From: CAG-411 sp050875145 | GTDB lineage: Bacteria; Bacillota; Clostridia; Lachnospirales; Lachnospiraceae | Direction of reading: 5' to 3' | Assembly: GCA_050875145.1 (NCBI GenBank) | Contig: JBNMLH010000014.1 | Span: 33,370-97,369, forward strand | DNA: 64,000 bases | Shown: in pieces, positions 42,001 through 49,734 of the stretch | Position numbering within the stretch: the stretch's first letter is position 1 | Layout of the letters: each line of letters begins with the position of its first letter | Notes under the pieces: model-generated | Told to the model about the DNA's origin: nothing | The model's database searches: none | Seen by the model: only the letters and a program-made list of their open reading frames with translations | Translations under genes and position numbers: made by a program

Positions 42001-42864
42001 TTATTTTTCACCAATCCATCCTGCAATATCAGACAAATCAAATGTATAGTCTACTGCTTTTCCATACGCCTTTTCATAAGCTGCTTTCTTTTGTTCATAA
42101 TCCGTTTGCATCATGCGAACACTATTTTCCTTGACACCCAAATCCGGGGATGGATAAATAGCTGGAAGTGCATGTACAATATATTTTACTTTATAAAATT
42201 CATCATTTTCTTTTTCTTCCATATCTCTGATTTCTACAAAAAGAGAAACAATTGGAACATTAAATTTAGCTGCATAATAATAGGCACCTCTTTTAGGTGG
42301 TCTAGGTTTTCGATAATTAAACCACATCTCCTGCTCCGGATAAATTAACACCCACTGCTTTTTCCTTACTAATTTTTGTATAATTGGTGCAAACTGATGA
42401 TTCATATACTTTTTATTCCTTGCACAAATTGGAATAATATCCGTAAAACGCATTAAGAAACCAATCCAGCTTCCCATTGCAAGATTACTAATTTGGCTTA
42501 CAATATACAATCTTCCTCTTCCTGTCTTTTTTACCGTCATTCGCACAGCAGTATTATCCACAGGATTAAAATGATTGCTTGTCACAATCGCTCCGCTTTT
42601 TATGTTTTTGACATTCTCCAATCCCTCATATTCGGTTGTCCGATTTATCGCTCTGGATGCCGTATCCACAATCGCTCTTGCAGCAATATTTCTAATGATA
42701 TATCCTATTTTTTTTCTCGTTCTTAAGTATTTCTTTAACAAACGATTTTCCATTTTTACAGAAAGTTCCGGATCATCCACCTCTACTTTTGCATAAAAAT
42801 CTTCGTTTTTTGCAGCCTGTTCAATATTTTGAATTACCTGTTGTTTATTTTTCCCTATTATCAT
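42001..42864 (-). CDS. Lysophospholipid acyltransferase (PlsC-like) 1
   Basis: 287 residues with the glycerolipid acyltransferase motifs: NHFNPVDNTAV (the His and Asp of the NHx4D motif), GRLYIVSQISN, IIPICARN and YPEQEMWFNYRKPRPPKRGAYYYAAKFNVPIVSLFVEI. It likely adds a fatty acyl chain to a lysolipid or glycolipid at the membrane. The ATG overlaps the upstream glycosyltransferase stop by four bases. Last gene of an operon with two GT8 enzymes and a second acyltransferase. Confidence 0.88.
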   Translation of the reverse strand: MIIGKNKQQVIQNIEQAAKNEDFYAKVEVDDPELSVKMENRLLKKYLRTRKKIGYIIRNIAARAIVDTASRAINRTTEYEGLENVKNIKSGAIVTSNHFNPVDNTAVRMTVKKTGRGRLYIVSQISNLAMGSWIGFLMRFTDIIPICARNKKYMNHQFAPIIQKLVRKKQWVLIYPEQEMWFNYRKPRPPKRGAYYYAAKFNVPIVSLFVEIRDMEEKENDEFYKVKYIVHALPAIYPSPDLGVKENSVRMMQTDYEQKKAAYEKAYGKAVDYTFDLSDIAGWIGEK

Positions 42865-43817
42865 AATCTTACGCTTACTCCACTTTCATATACTTTTTTA
42901 AATGTAATCTCTGTATCCGGAATCATTTCTGCCTTCTTTAGTAGCCGCTCAAAAGCTTCCTTATCTGATTGTTTCTGCTCTTCTGAATACTCTTGTTTAA
43001 ATTTCTTTAATTCCTCATAAAATACAGTCTTTTTAGCATAATTCCAAAAGTAGTCTTCGTATTGAATCCCATCATAACACCATGGTTTGTCAAACAAATT
43101 GTAATGAATTAGTTTCGGATCATGGAACGGTTCTTTTTCCATTTTATTTGGCATCACATCCCAGCACTTATCCAAAAAACAAATTTTTCCATAGCACATG
43201 GCATTTAGATAATCCTGATCTGGTGCTACACAATCAAAGTGATATTCCTTTAACAAAGACAAAAAGTGTTCGCCAAACTGATTTTCCCGCATCTTCTGCA
43301 AATTCATCAATAATACACCTGAATTCACATACTGATATTTATCAATTCCTAACCCCTGCTCCATATATTTTGCAAGCGGAGGCACATTAGAAACAGAATG
43401 ATCCGGGCAGGCACCAATATAATCGTCTTTCAAATCAATATTGTACAACTGAGAAATATCTCCCGGTACAACAATATCACTATCAATATAAATTCCTTTG
43501 TCATACTGTGGAAACATTTCCGGAATAAACAAACGGAAATAAATTGTCATTGTAAAATAGTCACAACGAAGATAATTTTCCGTTCGATTCGTAATATCTT
43601 CTAAAGATTTCTCCATGGAGGAAAATGCAATTTTAAAATTATCCCCTCCAAGAGCACATATTTTTTTCTGATTTTCCGCCGAAACATCTTCATGAATAAT
43701 ATGAATATGATATTGATATTCGTTAGATGCATTCTCTATCATAGACTGTAATGCCACCCCTAACAATGGTGCATACCCATCATTAATTGTAAAAAATACA
43801 GGTATTATCGGTTTCAT
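42861..43817 (-). CDS. GT8-family glycosyltransferase 1
   Basis: 318 residues with the GT8 fold: INDGYAPLLGVALQSM at the nucleotide-binding start, the DxD metal site in GIYIDSDIVVPGDI, YVNSGVLLMNLQKMRE and DQDYLNAMCYGKI, then the C-terminal HYNLFDKPW. It transfers a sugar from an NDP-sugar. In this operon, with two lipid acyltransferases, a glycolipid or lipoteichoic-acid-like acceptor is plausible but not shown. Coupled to both neighbours by four-base overlaps. Confidence 0.9.
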   Translation of the reverse strand: MKPIIPVFFTINDGYAPLLGVALQSMIENASNEYQYHIHIIHEDVSAENQKKICALGGDNFKIAFSSMEKSLEDITNRTENYLRCDYFTMTIYFRLFIPEMFPQYDKGIYIDSDIVVPGDISQLYNIDLKDDYIGACPDHSVSNVPPLAKYMEQGLGIDKYQYVNSGVLLMNLQKMRENQFGEHFLSLLKEYHFDCVAPDQDYLNAMCYGKICFLDKCWDVMPNKMEKEPFHDPKLIHYNLFDKPWCYDGIQYEDYFWNYAKKTVFYEELKKFKQEYSEEQKQSDKEAFERLLKKAEMIPDTEITFKKVYESGVSVRL

Positions 43818-44671
43818 GCAACTCCTCCTTCTGTCTTCTGCTTACTGTTTTGTATCCCTTCTTGTACATTCACATATTCTTCCAAAAGTGCATCATACTC
43901 ATGTAATTTAAGTACCGTATGCATCTTTTCTATCTGCCATGGTTTTACACTTACTTTATGAAACCATGGTAGAAAGCGAAAACTGGTCGTAAAATGCTGT
44001 AATACGGTATTGGCATGTAATTTTCTCTGTTCATTATATCTGCGATTGCACAATTTTTTTTCGACAGCATATTTATTGATAGCGGATTGGTCTGGCATAA
44101 ACATCTTTTTTTCTCTACATCTTTTCCGACACTGTTCAAATAGTTTTGTTTCCCTTATTCTTTCCAAATTTAAAAGCAATACACCTGAATTTACATAATC
44201 TCTCTTCCAAAATTGTTTTCTGAAAAACCAAGAGCCATAATAATCCAGTACACCCGCTATTTCTGTGTTCTGCATATCTTGATAATAAAAGCCTTCCAAA
44301 TCCCCCCTGCAAATGACATCATTATCTAAATAAAGCAAACGATCCGGAAGTTCCTCCACCAAATCCGCATAAAGCCGCAACATACAAAACGGTGTAAAAC
44401 GAGTCTTTAAATTTGCCATTGGTCTATCTTCCTGAAAATATTTTGTCATATCTATTTTTTTTACAAAACTCTCTATATTACTTTGCTTCACTTTTTGATT
44501 CAAATATTCTATCGTGCCGTCTGTCACTGCCTGACAACTACAATACATATCCTCACTCTGCATAGTAAGAATATAAATGGACAATGCTTCCTTTACATTT
44601 TTTAAAAGAGACAATACAGAGAGAATTACCCCGTCCTCTATGTTTTTATCCCCACAATATAAAATGTTCAT
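43814..44671 (-). CDS. GT8-family glycosyltransferase 2
   Basis: 285 residues, related to the next gene: GDKNIEDGVILSVLSLL at the start, the metal site in RLLYLDNDVICRGDL (DND in place of DSD), VNSGVLLLNLERIRE and MFMPDQSAINKYAVEKK, then HFTTSFRFLPWF. Two adjacent but diverged GT8 genes suggest sequential addition of two sugars. AAGGAA precedes the ATG, six bases after the second acyltransferase gene. Confidence 0.88.
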   Translation of the reverse strand: MNILYCGDKNIEDGVILSVLSLLKNVKEALSIYILTMQSEDMYCSCQAVTDGTIEYLNQKVKQSNIESFVKKIDMTKYFQEDRPMANLKTRFTPFCMLRLYADLVEELPDRLLYLDNDVICRGDLEGFYYQDMQNTEIAGVLDYYGSWFFRKQFWKRDYVNSGVLLLNLERIRETKLFEQCRKRCREKKMFMPDQSAINKYAVEKKLCNRRYNEQRKLHANTVLQHFTTSFRFLPWFHKVSVKPWQIEKMHTVLKLHEYDALLEEYVNVQEGIQNSKQKTEGGVA

Positions 44672-44677
44672 ACTCTT

Positions 44678-45454
44678 CTATTCCTTCCCTTTTTGTTTAT
44701 ACAAAATATAGTCATAATTACTATTTTTGCTTCTATCTTTCATTACCCCGTATACAGTATCGCGTAATTTTTCCCGCTGCTCCTTTTGCGATAGTCCTTC
44801 CTCCGCATAAAAAGGCCCATCTACATAAATTGTAATCTTGGGCTTTTTTCCCCATTTTCTTTTTTGATATGTCGTAGTCATAGCATAGGATGGAGTTTTA
44901 CTCTCTACAGGATAATGAAAAGAAGTTGCAGAAAACGGGCGTATCCAAGTACAGTACGGCCACACATGTGCCTCTGGATAAATCACAATACACTTTTTTT
45001 CTTCGATTCGCTTATAAACTGCCCTCTTAAAATCTTTCATTTTTCTAAAATCATTCGGAATCGGCAATGCTCCTAACCATGGCAACAATTTTCCAATTAC
45101 AGGAATCCCTAAATTTGCTGCTGATGCAATAGCAAAATATCGCTTTCCTTTACATAGCAACTTAGGTAAAAATACATCTCCTACTTCCTGTGTATGATTC
45201 CCAAATAAAAAAACTCCTTTTTCACTACACTGTAATAATGCTTTTTGATTCACTACTTTTGCATGCAAAAATACTCTACAATAAATTGTTGCAAAAACAC
45301 CAGCAATGCCTAACAGAATTTTTTCTAAAATTTGATGTCCCCTTTTTTCATTGACCCATACATAATCCTCTGGCAATTGAAAATCTTGCTTTTTACTAAA
45401 TACAAAATCATCTGTATATGTCTGATAATATTGTATCCTCTTTCCTGTCCTCAT
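44678..45454 (-). CDS. Lysophospholipid acyltransferase (PlsC-like) 2
   Basis: 258 residues. The family motif is GNHTQEVGDVFLP (His and Asp), with KRYFAIASAANLG, LPWLGALPIPNDFRKMKDF and VIYPEAHVWPYC following. It differs from the first acyltransferase in this operon, so the two may act on different positions or acceptors. Located just after the MarR gene (20 bases) and coupled to the GT8 genes. Confidence 0.85.
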   Translation of the reverse strand: MRTGKRIQYYQTYTDDFVFSKKQDFQLPEDYVWVNEKRGHQILEKILLGIAGVFATIYCRVFLHAKVVNQKALLQCSEKGVFLFGNHTQEVGDVFLPKLLCKGKRYFAIASAANLGIPVIGKLLPWLGALPIPNDFRKMKDFKRAVYKRIEEKKCIVIYPEAHVWPYCTWIRPFSATSFHYPVESKTPSYAMTTTYQKRKWGKKPKITIYVDGPFYAEEGLSQKEQREKLRDTVYGVMKDRSKNSNYDYILYKQKGKE

Positions 45455-45474
45455 AATGCCCTCTCTTATACCTT

Positions 45475-45939
45475 TTATTCTTTCAATATCTGACTCGAAT
45501 ATTCCGAATCCCCAACTACATGGGAATATATTTTCCTTAATAGACTGGAAAAATTCTTTTTTTCTTCCTCAGTCAATGTTCCCAAAATCCACTCATCCAT
45601 TTTCTTTAGCTCAAAAGCAATCCTGCCACATAACTGCTCTCCTGAAGCTGTCAATTTGACACGCTTTATTCGTTTATCTGCTTTATCTGCAAAACTATAT
45701 AAAAACTTTTTCTCTTCTAACCTTTTTACCAGTCCTACAATATTTTGTTGTGACAATTTCAGTATTTTTTCCAATTCTTTCATGGAACAAGTAACATTTT
45801 CTGCTGCTTTTAAAACAACTAATACCCTTATTTGTGATACGGTAATGCCATATACTTTTAATTTTTGATTCGCCTTTTTTTCAATCAACTCATTTATCAA
45901 TTTTATATGAGTCGATACCGTATTTATTTCATCACGCAT
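45475..45939 (-). CDS. MarR-family regulator heading the acyltransferase/GT8 operon
   Basis: 154 residues with a winged helix (SMKELEKILKLSQQNIVGLVKRLEEKKFLYSFADKADKRIKRVKLTASG). GAGGAG lies seven bases before the ATG. It is first in the operon, and an inverted repeat overlaps the promoter -35, so it likely controls its own operon. Among MarR proteins FabT regulates lipid genes in Firmicutes; whether this protein senses acyl groups is unknown. Confidence 0.87.
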   Translation of the reverse strand: MRDEINTVSTHIKLINELIEKKANQKLKVYGITVSQIRVLVVLKAAENVTCSMKELEKILKLSQQNIVGLVKRLEEKKFLYSFADKADKRIKRVKLTASGEQLCGRIAFELKKMDEWILGTLTEEEKKNFSSLLRKIYSHVVGDSEYSSQILKE

Positions 45940-45963
45940 TTTCTATCTCCTCTTGTAAACGAC

Positions 45964-46011
45964 ATTATAATACAAACCCGATTCAAAATCAACAGCATGT
46001 TGTTGTTTTGA
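45964..46011 (-). promoter_or_regulatory. Promoter and operator of the MarR/acyltransferase operon
   Basis: TTGATT (45987-45992), 17-base spacer, TATAAT (45964-45969) on the minus strand. An inverted repeat, TCAAAATCAACA...TGTTGTTTTGA (45983-46011), overlaps the -35. Confidence 0.75.
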
Positions 46012-46074
46012 TTTTTTCTACTAATAACTATGAGAAACAACGCTTTTCGAGTTTAAACGTTTCTATAGCACAAT

Positions 46075-46135
46075 AAAACGGCAAAATATAACTTGAGCAT
46101 CCTACACAAGCTATATCCCACCGTTTTTGCTTTTT
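46075..46135 (-). terminator. Terminator after the nitronate monooxygenase gene
   Basis: AAAACGG...ATATAACTTG pairs with CAAGCTATAT...CCGTTTT, 46075-46135, a two-part stem just after the stop; the minus strand continues with T-rich sequence. Confidence 0.6.
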
Positions 46136-46148
46136 TAACTATCCAATT

Positions 46149-47234
46149 CTATCCGGCAATTCTTTCTGTTTCAACACTGCCAACTTTTGTTTCTCCTACC
46201 AATTCTGCCATCAATTCATGCACACTGACAATTTTATTGATACGACCAGCATTTGCACCACAAAAAATTAAACCATTGTCCAAATCACCTTTCACAGCAT
46301 TTACAAGTGCTTTTGTAATACAATACGGAATCTCCGCAGGATTGCATTTTGCAAGACATTTATAACATTTATCTACACATACTTTTCCAGCATCCACTTT
46401 TTTCAGGAAGGCATTGTTTACTGCTCTGCCAGGCATACCTACTGGACTTTGGATAATACGAATATCTTCCTCCTTTGCGTTTAAATACGCCTGTTTATAT
46501 GCATCGGAAGCATCACATTCATAGGTTGCAACAAAACGGCTTGCAATCTGTACACCGTCTGCTCCAAGAGAAAGTACATGGTCAATATCTTTCTTATCAA
46601 AAATCCCTCCTGCTACGATAACAGGAATTTTCGCATCGTATTTTTCCTCCATGTTTCTTACTACTGCTATAATTGCCTTTATTTCTTCATCAAAATTAAT
46701 ATTTTTCACTGCATCTTCTTTCGTAAATCCAAGATGACCGCCTGCTTTTGGTCCCTCAATTACTAAAAAATCGGCAATATAATCGTATTTTCTTTTCCAT
46801 TTCTGTAATAGTAATCTTGCCGCTCTGGCAGAAGACACAATCGGTGCAATCTTTGTATCACTACCTACAACCAATTCCGGCAAATCCATAGGAAGTCCGG
46901 CACCACATATTACAACATCTGCACCTGCTTTGACAGCCTCTTTTACATGTTCCCGATATTGTTTTAATGCTACCATTACATTTACACCGACTAATCCGCC
47001 ATTGCTCATCTCTTTTGCCATTGCGATCTGCTCTCTGATAGCTCTAAGATTACACCCTTCCTGGTCTTTGTCAAAATCTTCTAAATCGTAACCAATCTGT
47101 GCAGTAGATATAATGCCAATCCCTCCTTCCTTTGCTACTGCACCAGCTAAACGTCCACGACTGACACCAACTCCCATTCCTCCCTGAATAATAGGAAGTC
47201 TTGCTACTTTGTTCCCAATTCTTAATTCTTTCAT
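46149..47234 (-). CDS. Nitronate monooxygenase (2-nitropropane dioxygenase family)
   Basis: 361 residues of an FMN-dependent TIM-barrel. Motifs: IIQGGMGVGVSRGRLAGAVAKEGG, VGVNVMVAL, VICGAGLPMD, EGPKAGGHLG and VAGGIFDKKDIDHVLSLGADGVQIASRF. The C-terminal region holds CVDKCYKCLAKC, a Cys group common in clostridial members. The enzyme oxidises nitronates; FabK-type enoyl-ACP reductases are related, but the His-containing GGHLG favours the oxidase group. The ATG at 47234 has AAAGGA six bases upstream. Confidence 0.85.
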   Translation of the reverse strand: MKELRIGNKVARLPIIQGGMGVGVSRGRLAGAVAKEGGIGIISTAQIGYDLEDFDKDQEGCNLRAIREQIAMAKEMSNGGLVGVNVMVALKQYREHVKEAVKAGADVVICGAGLPMDLPELVVGSDTKIAPIVSSARAARLLLQKWKRKYDYIADFLVIEGPKAGGHLGFTKEDAVKNINFDEEIKAIIAVVRNMEEKYDAKIPVIVAGGIFDKKDIDHVLSLGADGVQIASRFVATYECDASDAYKQAYLNAKEEDIRIIQSPVGMPGRAVNNAFLKKVDAGKVCVDKCYKCLAKCNPAEIPYCITKALVNAVKGDLDNGLIFCGANAGRINKIVSVHELMAELVGETKVGSVETERIAG

Positions 47235-47346
47235 TTTAATTCCTTTCTGCGACAACTTTTATTTTGCTATAAAACAAAGCAAGCTTTCTCTGACTTACTT
47301 TCTATCCTTCGCACTACAACATCTTACTTTTTTCTACATAACATAG

Positions 47347-47477
47347 TTTCAAAAACTACATATATTGTAGTTAATAACCAGATAGAAATCAATTTACAAA
47401 ATAGGCATTTATGTCACTTTTTTGTTCTATAATAGTTTTCAAAACCACTTGTTTTATATTTCAAAACCATATATACT
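47347..47477. promoter_or_regulatory. Divergent regulatory region, monooxygenase/TetR
   Basis: A palindrome AACTACA-TATAT-TGTAGTT (47354-47372) and three TTTCAAAA motifs (47347, 47437 and 47460). The plus-strand promoter TTGTTT (47449-47454), 17 bases, TATACT (47472-47477) serves the TetR gene and overlaps one TTTCAAAACCA copy. Confidence 0.6.
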
Positions 47478-47522
47478 ATAATCAATATGAAAAAGCTAAG
47501 ATTAAGCGTATTTAAAACTTAT

Positions 47523-47683
47523 ATGTGCTCTCGGAATTTACGAATCAAAGAATTCTGAGATAGATTTTTGATATACAATGACATCTTCGCAGTGCGTACA
47601 CAGTGTGTATGACGAGAAAATGGAAACAGTATATCGAAAATATAGCCAGAATGACTCGATTTATATAGATTCCGAGAGTGCAT
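47523..47683. repeat. Imperfect 160-bp inverted repeat in the TetR leader
   Basis: The left arm (47523-47602, with GTGCTCTCGGAATTTA and TTTTTGATATACA) pairs with the right arm (47604-47683, with TATATCGAAAATATAG and GATTCCGAGAGTGCA). A small inner palindrome CACAGTGTG lies in the centre. It would form a long hairpin in the TetR leader RNA. Confidence 0.7.
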
Positions 47684-47703
47684 TTATGGAATAGGAGGTT
47701 ACT

Positions 47704-48207
47704 ATGGCACAAGATGCAAAATTATACATCGCAGAAGCATTGCTTCAGTTAATGGAAAAGAAAGACTTAAAAGAAATTCATATAAAAGACCTTGTAGCAA
47801 AGGCTGGCGTTTCCCGTATGTCTTATTACCGATATTTTTCCTCAAAAGAGGAAATTTTACAGTATTATATGAAATACATTCTAGAACACTATATGAATAC
47901 TGTAGAGCAAAATAACGCAAACTCCTTTCACAGTTATGAACACATCTTACAAAGCTTGCTGTTTTTCCAGCAATATAAACACTTTGCCCTATGCCTTCAT
48001 AAAGCAGGAATGGACAGTTTATTACTAGACGCTTTAAATGACTATATTCGAAAGCAACCTGCCTTTGATGAAAATAAATGTATTCGTTCCTACCCTTTTT
48101 ATTTTTATGCTGGTGCACTTTATAATATTTTTATGCAATGGATTTTACATGATACTGTAGACTCTGCAGAAGATTTAGCACAAATCATTGCAAGGCTTCG
48201 CCTATAG
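47704..48207 (+). CDS. TetR-family regulator
   Basis: 167 residues. The N-terminal helix-turn-helix KEIHIKDLVAKAGVSRMSYYRYFSSKEEIL is a clear TetR signature; the C-terminal helical part would bind an unknown ligand. AGGAGG precedes the ATG. It is divergent from the monooxygenase gene with several repeated motifs between them, so that gene is a likely target. The 3' end overlaps the convergent NSS transporter gene by six bases. Confidence 0.88.
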   Translation: MAQDAKLYIAEALLQLMEKKDLKEIHIKDLVAKAGVSRMSYYRYFSSKEEILQYYMKYILEHYMNTVEQNNANSFHSYEHILQSLLFFQQYKHFALCLHKAGMDSLLLDALNDYIRKQPAFDENKCIRSYPFYFYAGALYNIFMQWILHDTVDSAEDLAQIIARLRL

Positions 48208-49584
48208 TCCCAATGACTGTAGCAACAACAAAAGCAGTAAAAATGGTGCAATATATTTAATCATTACTATATACAATTTTTTTCGTTTGAATCTATATCC
48301 CTCTAAACATATTTCTTCTATAATTACCTTGGGTCCTGCCACCCAGCCAATTAAAATACAAGTAAAAAATGCAACAAAAGGCATAAGACAATAATTGCTG
48401 ATATAATCTAACACTTCCAAAATCTGTCCTTGTATTCCATTAGGAAGTGATACGTTAAAATACAATTTATTGTATCCCATACAAACAATAACAGCACCTA
48501 TAAATGCATATCCCCCTACTATGGCAGCCGATTTTTTTCTTGAAAATCGAAAACGATCTATTAAACTGGAAACAACCGCTTCCATCATGGATACCGAAGA
48601 AGTAATCGCGGCAAATACTACCATGATGAAGAAAATACCTCCCATCCATCCTCCTATTTTTCCCATTGCATGGAATACTTTTGGTAAAGAAACAAACATC
48701 AACCCTGGTCCAGCATCCATTCCTTCACTTCCCATAAAAATATATACCGCTGGAACAATCATAAAACCTGCCAATATGGCAACAAATGTATCAAAGATTT
48801 CTATTTGATTAATTGCACTCATTAAATTCGTGTCTTTTTTTACATAGGAGCCATAAGTAATCATAATTCCCATAGCTACGCTAATAGAAAAAAACAACTG
48901 CCCCATAGCATCCATCAGCGTAATAAAAAAGGTTTTTATTGTTATGGTCGAAAAGTCCGGAAGAAGATAAAATTTTGCACCATCTAATCCCGTTCTTGTA
49001 ATCCCTGCTTCGTCCGTATAGGAAATAGTCAAAGAATACACAGAAATAAATAATACAAAAACAAGCAATATCGGCATAAGTATTTTACTAAATCGTTCTA
49101 TTCCTTTATCTACTCCTCTGTACACAATAAACCAAGTGATAAAAAGAAAAATAGACATAAATAAAATCGGCATACTTCCCTGCTTAAGAAATGAAGCAAA
49201 ATAATCATTGTCAACTGCCTGCTGCCTCTGTCCTGTCACATAAACGGTTATATATTTCATTACCCAGCCGCCAATCACGCAATAATAAGGGAATATAAGA
49301 ATGGGTACCAAACAGGCTAAGCTACCAATCCATCCCCATTTTTTATTAATTTTTCCATACGCTGTCAAAGGACTTTGTCCCGTTCTTCTTCCAATTGCAA
49401 TCTCTGTTGTAAGTAAAGTAAAGCCAAACGTAATTGTCAACAAAATATAACATAGTAAAAACACACCACCATGATCTTTTGCCGCTAAATACGGAAAACG
49501 CCACATATTTCCTAAACCAACAGCACTTCCTGCAGCAGCCATTACAAATCCTAATGTACCTGAAAAATTATCTCTTTTTTTCAT
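48202..49584 (-). CDS. Neurotransmitter:sodium symporter family transporter
   Basis: 460 residues with about 11 or 12 membrane helices. The N-terminal GTLGFVMAAAGSAVGLGNMWRFPYLAAKDHGG is the classic NSS sodium/substrate site in helix 1. Bacterial members of this size carry amino acids with Na+. The ATG at 49584 has GGAGG five bases upstream; the longer frame to 49659 adds a non-family extension. Convergent with the TetR gene. Confidence 0.92.
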   Translation of the reverse strand: MKKRDNFSGTLGFVMAAAGSAVGLGNMWRFPYLAAKDHGGVFLLCYILLTITFGFTLLTTEIAIGRRTGQSPLTAYGKINKKWGWIGSLACLVPILIFPYYCVIGGWVMKYITVYVTGQRQQAVDNDYFASFLKQGSMPILFMSIFLFITWFIVYRGVDKGIERFSKILMPILLVFVLFISVYSLTISYTDEAGITRTGLDGAKFYLLPDFSTITIKTFFITLMDAMGQLFFSISVAMGIMITYGSYVKKDTNLMSAINQIEIFDTFVAILAGFMIVPAVYIFMGSEGMDAGPGLMFVSLPKVFHAMGKIGGWMGGIFFIMVVFAAITSSVSMMEAVVSSLIDRFRFSRKKSAAIVGGYAFIGAVIVCMGYNKLYFNVSLPNGIQGQILEVLDYISNYCLMPFVAFFTCILIGWVAGPKVIIEEICLEGYRFKRKKLYIVMIKYIAPFLLLLLLLQSLGL

Positions 49585-49734
49585 AACATCCTCCACATAA
49601 AAGAAGGAAAGAATCATACAAACTATTCTCTCCTCCTTTGTCCTTTGTTGTTTTTTCAAACAACTGTCTTTCTTATTTTGTGGATTTTCAGTGATTTTAT
49701 ACTACGCAGCAAAAAATAATGCCTTTCAACTGAG

